Positions 52,601 through 60,080 of a stretch of 64,000 bases of DNA are shown here, one piece after another. The notes beneath the pieces were generated by a model. The model was not told where the DNA came from and did no database searches. It saw only the letters and a list, made by a program, of their open reading frames with translations. The position numbers and the translations under genes are program-made. Positions within the stretch are counted from its first letter, which is position 1. Each line of letters starts with the position of its first letter. The stretch covers positions 2,076,287 to 2,140,286 of the forward strand of contig NZ_LT546166.1 of NCBI RefSeq assembly GCF_900078685.2, given 5' to 3'. The stretch is from Mycolicibacter icosiumassiliensis. Lineage in GTDB: Bacteria > Actinomycetota > Actinomycetes > Mycobacteriales > Mycobacteriaceae.

Positions 52601-53303
52601 TGAGGTCGGCGAAGAAGACCGCCCAGGAGTCGTCGTCCCAGGCGATGTGGTGAGCCACCAGCAGCAGAATGTGTTCCTCTGGTGCAACCCGGACCAGGGT
52701 GAGCCGCAGCGGGGCATCGGCATCCAGCCGGAACGGGGTACCGAATTCTCGCCGAGCCAGGACTTCCAGGCGCAGCGCGCGGGCCTGTTCGGCGAGGTCA
52801 GACAGGTCGTGTGCGGCGAAGCCCGGCGTGACCTCGGCGATCACCGGGTGGGGTTCGCCGGCGTCGTCGACGGTGTAGACGGTGCGCAGCACCGGGTGGC
52901 GCGCGGCCACTGCTGCCAGCGCGGCCTGCAGCCGGGCGCCGTCCAGCGGGCCGGTGAGCCGGTAGGAGACCGAGATGTTGGCCAGGGCGCCGTCCGGGTC
53001 GAGCGCCTGCACGAACCACATCCGACGCTGCCCGTCGCTCATGGTCAGCGGCCCAGAACCATTGGCCGGCCCGGACTGTGGCACCGCAGCTGTCGAAGCG
53101 GCGGCCAGCCCGCGTTCGGCGAGTCGGCGGCGCAGCAGTTCCAGCCGCAGCTCGTTCGCGTCGGTCGCCTGGTCGACGGCGTCACGCGGCGATTCCAGCT
53201 TCGCCTCTCCTTCGTCGAGCCTCGCTAAACCGCCGGTGTCACGCGGCGATTCCAGCTTCGCCTCTCCTTCGTCGAGCCTCGCTAAACCGCCGGTGTCAGT
53301 CAT
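46632..53303 (-). CDS. mbtE: Mycobactin non-ribosomal peptide synthetase MbtE, two modules
   Basis: 2223 residues from ATG 53303. Order: two copies of a 19-residue repeat (residues about 3-40), condensation 1 (VAHHIAWDDDSW), adenylation 1 (YTSGSTGLPKG, SPSFDVSIGELF, FYGPTETVV), carrier 1 (FFDLGGHSLLATKL), condensation 2 (VVHHIAADHWS), adenylation 2 (FTSGSTGTPKG, NNFGATETSG), carrier 2 (FFELGGDSILSVQL). In adenylation 2 the residue aligned with Asp of the A4 motif is Leu (SMTFLEGGMEM). M. tuberculosis MbtE is shorter (about 1680 residues, from memory). It should add the acylated hydroxy-lysine; the second module's job is unclear. Confidence 0.93.
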   Translation of the reverse strand: MTDTGGLARLDEGEAKLESPRDTGGLARLDEGEAKLESPRDAVDQATDANELRLELLRRRLAERGLAAASTAAVPQSGPANGSGPLTMSDGQRRMWFVQALDPDGALANISVSYRLTGPLDGARLQAALAAVAARHPVLRTVYTVDDAGEPHPVIAEVTPGFAAHDLSDLAEQARALRLEVLARREFGTPFRLDADAPLRLTLVRVAPEEHILLLVAHHIAWDDDSWAVFFADLTAAYADPEQFATRAPVPHPAAPAGSGHEAELHYWRTLLADPPDPLELPGPHGSAIPSTLRAGLCTRTLSAELMSGIADLARRNGATPYMVMAAALSALIYRYTATDDFLIASPVLNRTAGTDGAIGYFGNTVVLRAKVDAAVRFGELLAHTRDAALGAFGHQGINLDRVVRELNPDRRHGGVERLTRLSFGFRSAQGGGFQPDGITCTRADYRGKVAQLPLGIMVEAGGSHDGGALIEAEYLHDVLDEALVEQLLRHLVQLLSAAVAQPQTVVGELDMLGDDDRAWLDAISRGPDFVPPPEAPATLGALVADRAAATPNAIAVVDDHGRYSYAEINVRANRIAHHLIAAGIGTEDKVAVLFGRSTDLVVTALGIAKAGAAYVPVDPEYPPDRIEFILGDARPSIVLREPLTADELAGRPDTDPTDADRVRPLRSENLAYLIYTSGSTGLPKGVEVSHAPITEYLVWFGGEYGVDDTDVLLQVASPSFDVSIGELFGTLGSGARLVIPRPDGLRDIGYLTDLLQREGVTAMHFVPSLLGLFLSLPGVNQWRTLRRIPIGGEPLPGELADKFHATFDALLHNFYGPTETVVNSSRHKVEGPQGNRIVPIGSPNINTTMWLLDDALAPVPVGVIGEIYIGGTHVARGYFDRPGLTAERFVADPWTPGQRLYRTGDLARRNAAGDLEFIGRADDQVKVRGFRIELGEVASAISVDPSVGQCVVVVSDLPGLGRSLVAYLTPAGPGAVEETVEIPRIRARVAAALPEYMAPAAYVVVDDIPITAHGKIDRAALPDPQRIESTPYREPQTDTEHLVAQLFAQLLSRDQVGADDSFFDLGGHSLLATKLVAAIRARCEVEIGIREIFEASTVARLAAAIDRAPAAQPGENGAGRPPLVAVPRTGNLPVSASQLRTWFAYRLDPGATGDNIPLSARLTGPCDTAALTAAIGDMVARHDSLRTTFREIDGLPHQVINASAAVPVTELQCPETDPGAVAAWTRARLDEQRAVAFDLERDWPIRAALLHLPGDERVLSLVVHHIAADHWSVEVLFTDLLIAYRARAAGSAPAWEPPALQYADFAHWQGELLRDESGLIEAQRRYWIEQLAGLADDTGPRPDYPRPATANGSGDSVAFTVPPQVRAGLAALARETGATEFMVMQSAVAVLLHLAGSGDDIPLGVPIAGRTDNALDNLVGFFVNIVVLRNRLSGNPTLRDVVTRAREAALGAYAHADLPFDRLVEALNPVRTLSRNPLFQVVVHVREAADVTHVISSGPEGDLVFRTVMPTFDIAHADLSVNLFTTKESDGDGGSGYDGHLIYRTDLYERATVQRLADWLGRVLATMAADPGRALRDISLVDDEQRERILHQWSRGAEIPAGDPQTIAEVLAPSRSFDGVAVRCGGAELTYPQLHRRSDRLAELLIAAGVEPGTLVGLSARRDLDLPVALVGIMKAGAGYFPLDPSYPRQRLEFMIDDVAPTVILVSSATRDAIPAPDGVTLLCLDDAEVQAELAKDAAGVDLPVPHPDDPMYLVFTSGSTGTPKGVLGTHRSMSARLNWQIAHYPVGGDDIRLAQSSMTFLEGGMEMLAGLAAGATLILADDNEFRNPEALARLIVDERVAQVTAVASLISVLADSDNSLRGLRRLVCSGEPVSADLLARLGGALDPNAQLLNNFGATETSGAVVRGELEPPTPKLGRPTPGSQAYLLDDALQPVPPGVVGEVYYAGPQIVRGYWKRPGLTSTRFVANPFANVSGDRLYRSGDRARWTVDGVLEFVGRTDHQVKVRGFRVELAEVEAALRGAPGVATAAARTWEQRGVTTLAGYLVPAAPVADAAEFIASVRAAVAATLPGYMVPSSLTVLDAMPLTDSGKLNRPALPQPAVATRGESDPPVTATEQTLVGICAELLGVAAIGRSDGFFELGGDSILSVQLAARARAAGLDVDPRMIFEHPTFAELAAAVDLHAAAGGTPEAADTAFEPMSVSGLSSDALADLTAAWGDSP
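53181..53294. repeat. 57-bp tandem repeat, two exact copies, in the mbtE 5' end
   Basis: Copies at 53181-53237 and 53238-53294 are identical and in frame, each coding for 19 residues (DTGGLARLDEGEAKLESPR). On the coding strand each copy holds AAGGAGAGG, a strong ribosome-binding-like sequence. It looks like a minisatellite or MIRU-type unit inside the coding region. Confidence 0.9.
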
Positions 53304-56247
53304 GGGTGAACACAGTCCTTTCCGTGGCCGCGGCGGGCGCCGCGTCATCGGTCAGCGTCGCCGTCAGCTGGGCTCCGGTCATTCCGGCCAGCAGCGGACC
53401 GAGCGCCACACGCAGGCCGGTGGCCCGCCCCAAGCGCTTGCGCAGGTCCAGTGCGAGAAGTGAATCCAGGCCGAGGTCGACCAGGGCCCGGTGCATGTCG
53501 ATGTCGTCGGGGCCTTCCAGGCCGAGCACCGTCACCAGTTCGTCGGCCACCACCTCACCGATCGGGCGATCGGCATCGGCGTCCGCCGGTGCTGCGGTCA
53601 GCGATTGGTCGAACGGCGAGGGCACGCCCTGACTGTCGAAGAACACCGCCAGTCGGTCGAAATCGGCGGCCAGGATCGCCGGGTCGTCCGGCGCGGCAAG
53701 AAGTCCGGCGGTGATCGCGGCGTCCGGGGCCATCGGCGTGAGGCCGGTTCGGGCGATCCGGTCCTTCTCCTCGCCGCTGACCACGGCCACGCTGCGCCAC
53801 AGTCCCCAGCGGATGGAGGTGGCGCCGTGGCCCTGCGCCCGCAGCTGTCCCACCAGCGTGTCGGCCATCCGGTTGGCCGCCGCGTAGAGTCCGTGTCCCG
53901 ACCCGCCCCACAGCGCCAGTACCGAGGAGCACACCAGTACGTGTGCGTCGGCGTCCAGCGGCCAGTGCCGTGCCAGGTTGTCCAGTCCGATCACCTTGGC
54001 GCCGAACGCATCCCGAACCGCCTCCGCGGTCACCTTGGACGCGGCCACGGCTTCTGCCGATGCCGTATGCACCAGCAGCCCGGCCGGTACGGGGCGATAT
54101 TGCGCGATGACCGCCGCGACTGCGGCGTCATCGGTGATGTCGCAGCGGATCGCGGTGATACGCGCCCCGGTACGCGCGCGCAACGCATCCAACTGCGGCG
54201 TACTCGCATCGCTGGCCCCGCTGCGGCTGAGTAGGACGATGTCGCGGGCGCCGTGTTCGGCGCAGAACGCCGCGTAGGCCAATCCGATGGCGCCGGTTCC
54301 GCCGCTGATCACCACGGTCTCCGGGACCGTGGGCACCGTTGCGGCGGCCCTAGACTCGACGGACTCGACGAATCGACGGGTCGCCAGGCTCCCCGCACGC
54401 ACCGCGACCTCGGTCTCGGTCAGCCACAGCGCGGCGCCAACGGCCCGCAGGTCGGCGGCAGTGGGCTGCACCGGCAGGTCCAGGTGCGCGAATGTGTGAT
54501 CGGGATAGTCGAATCCGATGCTGCGGTGCAGCGCGGCCAGCGCGGCGGCGCCTGGGCGCGGTGGCGGATCACCGTCGAGTTGTTCGGCGCTGCGGGTCAG
54601 CAGCCATACCCGGCGGCAGTTCGCTGCGGGTTGGACACCGGCCTGGCTGGCCGCGTGCTCGGCGAACTCGGTTGTTGCTGTGGTGATATCGACCGCGTGG
54701 CTGAGCGGAGCGATCAGCAGCAGGAACTCGGCGTCGGCCGGGTTCACCACTTCTACGTCCAGCGCAGCCACCAGTTGCGCGGTGAGCTCGCCCGACTGCC
54801 CGGCGTAGTCGACGACGGCCACCCGCGCGGGCCGTTGCTCCGGCTCGGTGACCGGCCGCCAGCTTTCGGTCATGACGACCGGCATCCGATGGCGCGGCCC
54901 GGGCGATTCCGTGCCGGCCCACAGCCGGTTGGTGTGCATCGGTGCGTGCGGGAAATGCCGCAGCAGCGCAGGAGCATCCGGCGCAAAGTCGCGCCAGCGG
55001 TAACCGGGGTCGGCGATCGCCGCGGCGGCGATGTTGGCTGCCAGCGCCTCACCGGGTGGCCGGTCACGGTCGGTGCTGCCCAGCACCTGGGCGGCACCGA
55101 CGGAGTCGCCGAACGCCACCAACAGGGTCGGGTGCGCCGACATCTCGATGAACGTGGTGACGCCGCGCGCCACCGCGGCAGCGGCGGCCAAATCGAATCG
55201 GACCTGCCGACGCAGATTGTCGAACCAATACTGTCCGAACGTCGTGGCGGGCGGGATCGGTCCGCCGTACACCGATCCGATGAATTCCACTGGGGCGCTG
55301 TGGAATTGCGCCTCGGGAAGCTGGCCGGTCAGCTGGTCTCGCAGCGGCTCCAGTGCGCTGGTGTGCGCCGGGTAGCGCACCGGCAGTTCGCGGGCGAAGA
55401 CGCCGCGCTGGCCGGCGGACTCCAGAATCTGCTGTATCGCGGCCCATTCGCCAGAGACGACCACCGATTCGGGGCCGTTGACCACTGACAGCTCCAGCCA
55501 GCCGGGGGTCGCGGCGATGATGTCGGCGGCAGCGTCGGCGGTCAGGGCGATCATCGCCATGCCGAACCGGACCGGTGCGTTGGTGGCCAGCTGGTCGGTC
55601 AGTTGCGCCCGTGCTGCCACCACCGCGACGGCGGCGTCCAAGTCCACCACGCCGGCGGTGTAGGCGGCGGCCAGCTCCCCCAGACTGTGGCCGACGGTGA
55701 TGTCGGGCGGCACGCCGAAATGCCGCCAGGTGGCGGCCAGCGCGGCGGCGTGGGTGAACTGGGCGGCCTGCACCACCACCGGGTCGGTGTCGGCGTCGTC
55801 GGTGCCACGCAGGTAGCGCAGCGGCGAGGCGTGACCGGCGCGCAGGAAGGCGTCATGGCAGCGGTCCGCCTCGGCGCGGTACGCCGCGATGCCGAGTAGT
55901 TCGGCTCCCATGCCGGGCCATTGGTTCCCCTGGCCGGGGAACACGAAAGCGGTGCGAGCGGCCTCGGGTTGATGCGACTGAGCCACCAGTGGGTGTTCGA
56001 CGCCGCGGTAGACGGCGTCCAGGCCGGCGATGAGCTCGGCGGCGTCGCGGGCCCGGATCACCGCGCGGTAGCGGCGCACCGGACGGGTGGCCCGCAGGGT
56101 GTGGGCGACCGCCTCGACCCCGGCAGGATGGTTATGCAGGTAACGCGCCAGCGCACCGGCCTCGGCAGCCACCAGGTCGCGGGCGTGTGCCGAGATCAGC
56201 ACGGGGATCCGGCCGTCGGGCAGGGTGGTCGGGTGGCTGTTCAGCAC
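53296..56247 (-). CDS. mbtD: Mycobactin polyketide synthase MbtD (AT-KR-ACP)
   Basis: 983 residues from GTG 56247, which overlaps the mbtC stop region. There is no ketosynthase. The acyltransferase comes first (FVFPGQGNQWPGMGAELL, then active-site GHSLGELAAAY), then a ketoreductase (VISGGTGAIGLAYAAF), then an acyl carrier protein (VDLGLDSLLALDLRKRLG). With the MbtC ketosynthase it should build the 3-hydroxyacyl linker of mycobactin. The last eight bases overlap the mbtE start. Confidence 0.95.
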   Translation of the reverse strand: MLNSHPTTLPDGRIPVLISAHARDLVAAEAGALARYLHNHPAGVEAVAHTLRATRPVRRYRAVIRARDAAELIAGLDAVYRGVEHPLVAQSHQPEAARTAFVFPGQGNQWPGMGAELLGIAAYRAEADRCHDAFLRAGHASPLRYLRGTDDADTDPVVVQAAQFTHAAALAATWRHFGVPPDITVGHSLGELAAAYTAGVVDLDAAVAVVAARAQLTDQLATNAPVRFGMAMIALTADAAADIIAATPGWLELSVVNGPESVVVSGEWAAIQQILESAGQRGVFARELPVRYPAHTSALEPLRDQLTGQLPEAQFHSAPVEFIGSVYGGPIPPATTFGQYWFDNLRRQVRFDLAAAAAVARGVTTFIEMSAHPTLLVAFGDSVGAAQVLGSTDRDRPPGEALAANIAAAAIADPGYRWRDFAPDAPALLRHFPHAPMHTNRLWAGTESPGPRHRMPVVMTESWRPVTEPEQRPARVAVVDYAGQSGELTAQLVAALDVEVVNPADAEFLLLIAPLSHAVDITTATTEFAEHAASQAGVQPAANCRRVWLLTRSAEQLDGDPPPRPGAAALAALHRSIGFDYPDHTFAHLDLPVQPTAADLRAVGAALWLTETEVAVRAGSLATRRFVESVESRAAATVPTVPETVVISGGTGAIGLAYAAFCAEHGARDIVLLSRSGASDASTPQLDALRARTGARITAIRCDITDDAAVAAVIAQYRPVPAGLLVHTASAEAVAASKVTAEAVRDAFGAKVIGLDNLARHWPLDADAHVLVCSSVLALWGGSGHGLYAAANRMADTLVGQLRAQGHGATSIRWGLWRSVAVVSGEEKDRIARTGLTPMAPDAAITAGLLAAPDDPAILAADFDRLAVFFDSQGVPSPFDQSLTAAPADADADRPIGEVVADELVTVLGLEGPDDIDMHRALVDLGLDSLLALDLRKRLGRATGLRVALGPLLAGMTGAQLTATLTDDAAPAAATERTVFTHD

Positions 56248-57578
56248 GGCAGCGTCGTTTCCGCACGCTCGGCGTGCTCTGCCACCCCGACGATCAGGTG
56301 GGCATTGGTGCCGCTCATCCCGAACGCCGACACCGAGCCGATCCGGCGGCCGTCGCTGGCCGGCCAGGCGGTGATGGTTTCGGCCAGCGTGATGCCGTGG
56401 GCGTCCCAGTCGATGCCGTCGTGCCAGCCGTCGCGGACATGCAGGGTGGGCGGGATCGCCTGGTGCTCGGCGGCCAGGAGCACTTTGGTCAACCCGAGTG
56501 CCCCGGCCGCGGCCTGGGTATGGCCGATGTTGGATTTGACCGAGCCCAGCCGCGGGCCGGCGCCGGCTGTCGTGTCGGTGCCGTAGACGCTGATCAGCGA
56601 GCGCAGCTCCACGGGATCGCCGACCCGGGTCCCGGTTCCGTGGCCCTCGATCATTCCGACCTGGCTGGGCTGCACGCCGGCGTCGGCCAGGGCGTGCCGG
56701 AAGAGCCGCTGCTGGGCCTGTTCGCTGGGGGTGAGCAGGCCGGTGGTGTGACCGTCCTGGTTGAGCCGGCTGGCCATGATCTCGCCGTAGATGTGGCGGC
56801 GCTCGCGCAGGGCGGCCGATTTTCGTTGCAGCACAAAGATTCCGGCGCCCTCGGCCCACACCGTTCCGGTGGCGGCCGCACTGTAGGGCCGGCAGTGGCC
56901 GTCGTCGGAGAGCGCGTGCTGCTTGGAGAACTCGACGAAGAAGCCGGGCGAGCCCATCACGCACACCCCGCCGGCGAGCGCCATATCAGTGTCACCGGCC
57001 TGAATCGCCCGCACCGCCAGGTGCATTGCGGACAGCGCCGACGAGCAGGAGGTATCGACGGTGATCGCCGGGCCGGCCAGCCCCAGGGTGTAGGCGACCC
57101 GGCCCGAGATCACCGACAGTGCCGTGCCGGGCAGCAGGTGACCGCTGTGCGCGCCGAACTGCGCCATGTCCGGGCCGTAGCCGGTGACCGACGCGCCGAG
57201 GTACACGCCGACGTCGTGGCCGGCGAGTTCGTCGGGATTGATGCCGGCATCTTCCAGGGCGCGCCAGGCCACCCGCAGTGCCACCCGCTGCTGCGGGTCC
57301 ATCGCGACGGCCTCGCGCGGTGCGATACCGAAGAAGCCGGGATCGAATTCGGCGGCGCCGGAAAGGAATCCGCCCGCGTTGCAGATCGGCTTGAAGCCGT
57401 CGCGGTGCGATCCCTCGATGAGTTCGCGCACCGCCCAGTCCCGGTCCTCGGGGATGGTGCTCAGCGCTTCGCGGCCGTCGGCCAGCAGTGCCCAATACTG
57501 CTCGGCGGTGTCGATCCCACCGGGCGCCTCGACGCCGAGACCGGTGATGACGACCGGGTCTTCGCGCCGATCATTCAT
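56241..57578 (-). CDS. mbtC: Mycobactin ketosynthase MbtC
   Basis: 445 residues, a stand-alone ketosynthase. The active-site Cys is in VDTSCSSALSAMHLAV; the two His are in IEGHGTGTRVGDPVE and KSNIGHTQAAAG. It pairs with MbtD. The ATG at 57578 overlaps the mbtT stop by eight bases. Confidence 0.96.
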   Translation of the reverse strand: MNDRREDPVVITGLGVEAPGGIDTAEQYWALLADGREALSTIPEDRDWAVRELIEGSHRDGFKPICNAGGFLSGAAEFDPGFFGIAPREAVAMDPQQRVALRVAWRALEDAGINPDELAGHDVGVYLGASVTGYGPDMAQFGAHSGHLLPGTALSVISGRVAYTLGLAGPAITVDTSCSSALSAMHLAVRAIQAGDTDMALAGGVCVMGSPGFFVEFSKQHALSDDGHCRPYSAAATGTVWAEGAGIFVLQRKSAALRERRHIYGEIMASRLNQDGHTTGLLTPSEQAQQRLFRHALADAGVQPSQVGMIEGHGTGTRVGDPVELRSLISVYGTDTTAGAGPRLGSVKSNIGHTQAAAGALGLTKVLLAAEHQAIPPTLHVRDGWHDGIDWDAHGITLAETITAWPASDGRRIGSVSAFGMSGTNAHLIVGVAEHAERAETTLPC

Positions 57579-58317
57579 CGGCGATGATCCGCTTCGCCAA
57601 GGTCTCGATGTGCTCGTAGTGATAGAAGTGTCCGCCGTCGTACAGCGACATCGACCAGGCGCCGGTGGTGTGGTCGGCCCAGCGTTCCAGCAGGTCGGCG
57701 CCGACCCGGTCGTCGGAGCGGCCGCCCAGCACGGTGATGTCGGCACCGATGGTGGCATCGGGTGCGCACTGGTAACGGTTGAACGCCAGGTAATCCGAGC
57801 GCACCGGGGTCAGCAGCAGGGTGAGGAATTCCTCGTCGGCCAGGATTCGCGGGTCGGTGCCGCCCAGCTGGGCGAGTTCGGCGCGCAGGTCGGCATCGCC
57901 GGTGGGCACCTTGCGCAGACCGGCCACCGTGCCCGGCGCAGGCGCGGCCGAGGCCCACAGCCGCTGGATTTCGATGCCGCGCTCTTCGGCGATCCTGGCG
58001 AACTCGAACGCGACGAGCGAGCCCATGCTGTGTCCGAACAGGCGCAGCGGCCCGAGCTGGCGCCAAGGCGCGGCGTCGAACAGGCTGCGGGCCAACTCCG
58101 GCAGGGTTTCGGCGGCCGGTTCGCGGAAACGGTCGGCACGCTGCGGATACTGCATGACGTAGGTGTCGGCGCCGGCGGCCAGGGCCAGTGCCAGCGGGCG
58201 GTAGTTGACCGCGGTTCCGCCGGCGTGCGGGAAGACCAGCGTGGGGGCGCCGGGCCCGGGAAAGCGGCCGATCCAGGAGGGGAACTGTTCGACGGCCGAG
58301 GTGTCGTCGACGGCCAT
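57571..58317 (-). CDS. mbtT: Type II thioesterase MbtT
   Basis: 248 residues from ATG 58317, which has AGGGGA just upstream; a TTG at 58332 is an unlikely earlier start. It is an alpha/beta hydrolase of the NRPS/PKS editing type: FPHAGGTAVNY oxyanion region, nucleophile in FGHSMGSLVAFE, Asp in GGRSDDRV, His in DGGHFYHYEH. It is the first gene of the mbtT-C-D-E-F-G-H run and follows an IdeR box. In M. tuberculosis I remember a thioesterase as a C-terminal domain of MbtB; here MbtB has none. Confidence 0.92.
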   Translation of the reverse strand: MAVDDTSAVEQFPSWIGRFPGPGAPTLVFPHAGGTAVNYRPLALALAAGADTYVMQYPQRADRFREPAAETLPELARSLFDAAPWRQLGPLRLFGHSMGSLVAFEFARIAEERGIEIQRLWASAAPAPGTVAGLRKVPTGDADLRAELAQLGGTDPRILADEEFLTLLLTPVRSDYLAFNRYQCAPDATIGADITVLGGRSDDRVGADLLERWADHTTGAWSMSLYDGGHFYHYEHIETLAKRIIADE

Positions 58318-58335
58318 CCGATCCCCTCGCAAGTA

Positions 58336-58354
58336 TTAGTAAAGGCTGCCCTAA
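58336..58354 (-). promoter_or_regulatory. IdeR iron box upstream of mbtT
   Basis: On the minus strand the site reads TTAGGGCAGCCTTTACTAA. The remembered consensus is TTAGGTTAGGCTAACCTAA; 13 of 19 positions agree, including both outer TTAGG/CTAA arms. It ends 19 bases before the mbtT start, so iron-loaded IdeR should repress the whole mbtT-H operon. Confidence 0.82.
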
Positions 58355-58551
58355 TTTCCCTGCGTTAGGTTACCCCGACAGGGGGCTGGCCGGAAATCCG
58401 GGCGGCGGCGGAACTACCGCACATCGCCACCGCCCGGACCGGCCGACGACCCATGCGCACCGCATGCGGCGGGTGCGACTCAGCTGGATCGGAGCAGGCC
58501 GTGCAAAGCGTCACCGCCGGCCGAGGCCGCGGCGCTACCGGTGTCCGTTGC

Positions 58552-59520
58552 TCACGCTGCCAGCGCCGTGGCAAGCATCTGCGGCCAGGTCACCAGCAGG
58601 TCCTGCAGCAGACTGCCGTCGTTGAGCAGACCAGTGAACGGGGCGTCATTGCCGTCGTACGGGTTGACCTGAGCGTAACCGTTGAGTAGGTCGCCCACGG
58701 TGTCGGCGGGCAACTTAAGGAAGTCGATCATCGCCTGGTCAAGATTCCCGGACAACAGCGCGGTGGTGATGGCGTCCACGTCGCTGGTGAACCCGAACGA
58801 CGCACCGATCTGCGGCGCCATCAGCGCATCGCCGAGATGTTTCAGGTTCGTGTAGGTGAAGAACTCGTCGTAGACGTTGGTGAGCGTCTGCAGCTGTTCG
58901 GAGGTCACCGACGGGGTGGTGACGCCGTGGCTGGTCACGGTGAGAATCGGGTTCAGCAGGGGCTTGAGTGTGTGGTCCAGCGTCTCCAGGGACCACTCGT
59001 CGAAGTAGCTGTAGGCCTGGAACGTGTTGCCCTGCTGCAGTGCGGCCGAGATCTCCTGCAGGGTGCTGCCGGTCTCGCTGATCCCGGTGCTCGGATTCGT
59101 CACAGTTCCCCCGAATAACCCGAAGACGTAGCCGTCGTCACCGCCGTGCCAGCCGCCGTCGATCGAGTTCTGCAGACCGGCCGCGGCGCCACTGAGCGCG
59201 TTGCTGATGGCATCGCTGTAACCGGAGAAGGTACCGGTGAGCTCGTGGGTCAGCGCCGAATTCGCCGTCTGGGCATCGCTGAACAGCTGTTGCAGGTTGG
59301 CGGAAGCGGCGGCGAAAACGGCTTGGTAGTCGGCCGCGACGTCACCGAATCCACTGGTGAGCCGCACCGCCAGGTGCTCGACAGCGGCATCTGGGGAACC
59401 CGCAGGGGTGACCACGGCGAGGCCGGTACCCGCCAGCGCGATGCCCGCGAGCAGAAGCGGGAGGACACGATTGGAGCCGGAGGCCCGATCGACGCTGGTG
59501 ACGCCGAGAACTGACTGCAT
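58552..59520 (-). CDS. Secreted protein of unknown function, iron-box controlled
   Basis: 322 residues, with a perfect GAAGGAG site before the ATG at 59520. A signal sequence covers about residues 18-42 (VLPLLLAGIALAGTGLAVV). The mature part is helical and glycine-poor until GGWHGGDDGYVFGLFGG. Its end (LPADTVGDLLNGYAQVNP, LVTWPQMLATALAA) resembles the tails of some PE/PPE-type mycobacterial secreted proteins, but there is no PE or PPE head. Two iron-box-like sites lie 48-91 bases upstream. I do not know this family as a siderophore component. Confidence 0.72.
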   Translation of the reverse strand: MQSVLGVTSVDRASGSNRVLPLLLAGIALAGTGLAVVTPAGSPDAAVEHLAVRLTSGFGDVAADYQAVFAAASANLQQLFSDAQTANSALTHELTGTFSGYSDAISNALSGAAAGLQNSIDGGWHGGDDGYVFGLFGGTVTNPSTGISETGSTLQEISAALQQGNTFQAYSYFDEWSLETLDHTLKPLLNPILTVTSHGVTTPSVTSEQLQTLTNVYDEFFTYTNLKHLGDALMAPQIGASFGFTSDVDAITTALLSGNLDQAMIDFLKLPADTVGDLLNGYAQVNPYDGNDAPFTGLLNDGSLLQDLLVTWPQMLATALAA

Positions 59521-59567
59521 GAGATCTCCTTCACAAGAACATGAGAACGGCCTCGACGAACGCCGGT

Positions 59568-59586
59568 GTTGGTCAGGCTTGCCTAA
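59568..59586. promoter_or_regulatory. IdeR-like iron box 1 between the secreted protein and the SnoaL-like gene
   Basis: GTTGGTCAGGCTTGCCTAA matches the remembered IdeR consensus at 13 of 19 positions, including the central AGGCT and the right CCTAA. It lies 48 bases upstream of the secreted-protein start. Confidence 0.7.
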
Positions 59587-59592
59587 TATAAA

Positions 59593-59611
59593 GTAGGCAT
59601 GGCTTGCCTTA
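59593..59611. promoter_or_regulatory. IdeR-like iron box 2
   Basis: Read on the minus strand, TAAGGCAAGCCATGCCTAC matches the IdeR consensus at 11 of 19 positions. Paired with the first box six bases away, it suggests tandem IdeR sites at this divergent promoter, as seen at other mycobactin promoters. Confidence 0.5.
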
Positions 59612-59682
59612 GCTGGACGTTTGCGTACGGCCCGCTGGTGATCCGCTTGACGCGCAGAACGCCACCGTCGAACACTGCCCTG

Positions 59683-60054
59683 ATGGATATCCGCGGCACG
59701 ATCGACACCTACCTGCGGGCGTGGATGCAGCAGGACCCCGAACTCATCGTCTCGATTTTCACCGACGACGCCACCTACCACGAGCGCGTGCTCGCAGAGC
59801 CGATCCGCGGTCGGGCTGGGATCCGGGACTACTGGCAGTCCAAAGTCGTTGCGGGACAGGCCAACATCGATGCCCGGTTGCTCAACCTCTATCCCGCCAC
59901 CGACGGCACGACAGTGATCGCCGAATGGGAAGCCGTCTTCGACGACCGTGTCCAGGGACTACGCAAGCGGATGCGTGAGGTCGCCATCCTGGAATTCGCC
60001 GGTGAGCGGATCGCCAGCCTGCGGGAGTACTGGACTTCGGAGGTCGTCGGCTAA
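59683..60054 (+). CDS. SnoaL-like (NTF2 fold) small protein
   Basis: 123 residues from ATG 59683; the frame stays open back to 59599 but that part runs through the iron box. The pattern LRAWMQQDPELIVSIFTDDA, RGRAGIRDYWQSKV, and a closing REYWTSEV is that of the SnoaL/NTF2 cone-shaped fold, used by small hydrolases, cyclases and binding proteins. Ligand unknown. It diverges from the secreted-protein gene across the two iron boxes and may be iron-regulated too. Confidence 0.75.
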   Translation: MDIRGTIDTYLRAWMQQDPELIVSIFTDDATYHERVLAEPIRGRAGIRDYWQSKVVAGQANIDARLLNLYPATDGTTVIAEWEAVFDDRVQGLRKRMREVAILEFAGERIASLREYWTSEVVG

Positions 60055-60080
60055 GGCGGGTTAGCTTCCTGCGCCGTGCG

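Noticed and set aside
58365..58383. Second IdeR-like site TTAGGTTACCCCGACAG upstream of mbtT
   Set aside because: Only the left arm matches the consensus; the right arm is lost.
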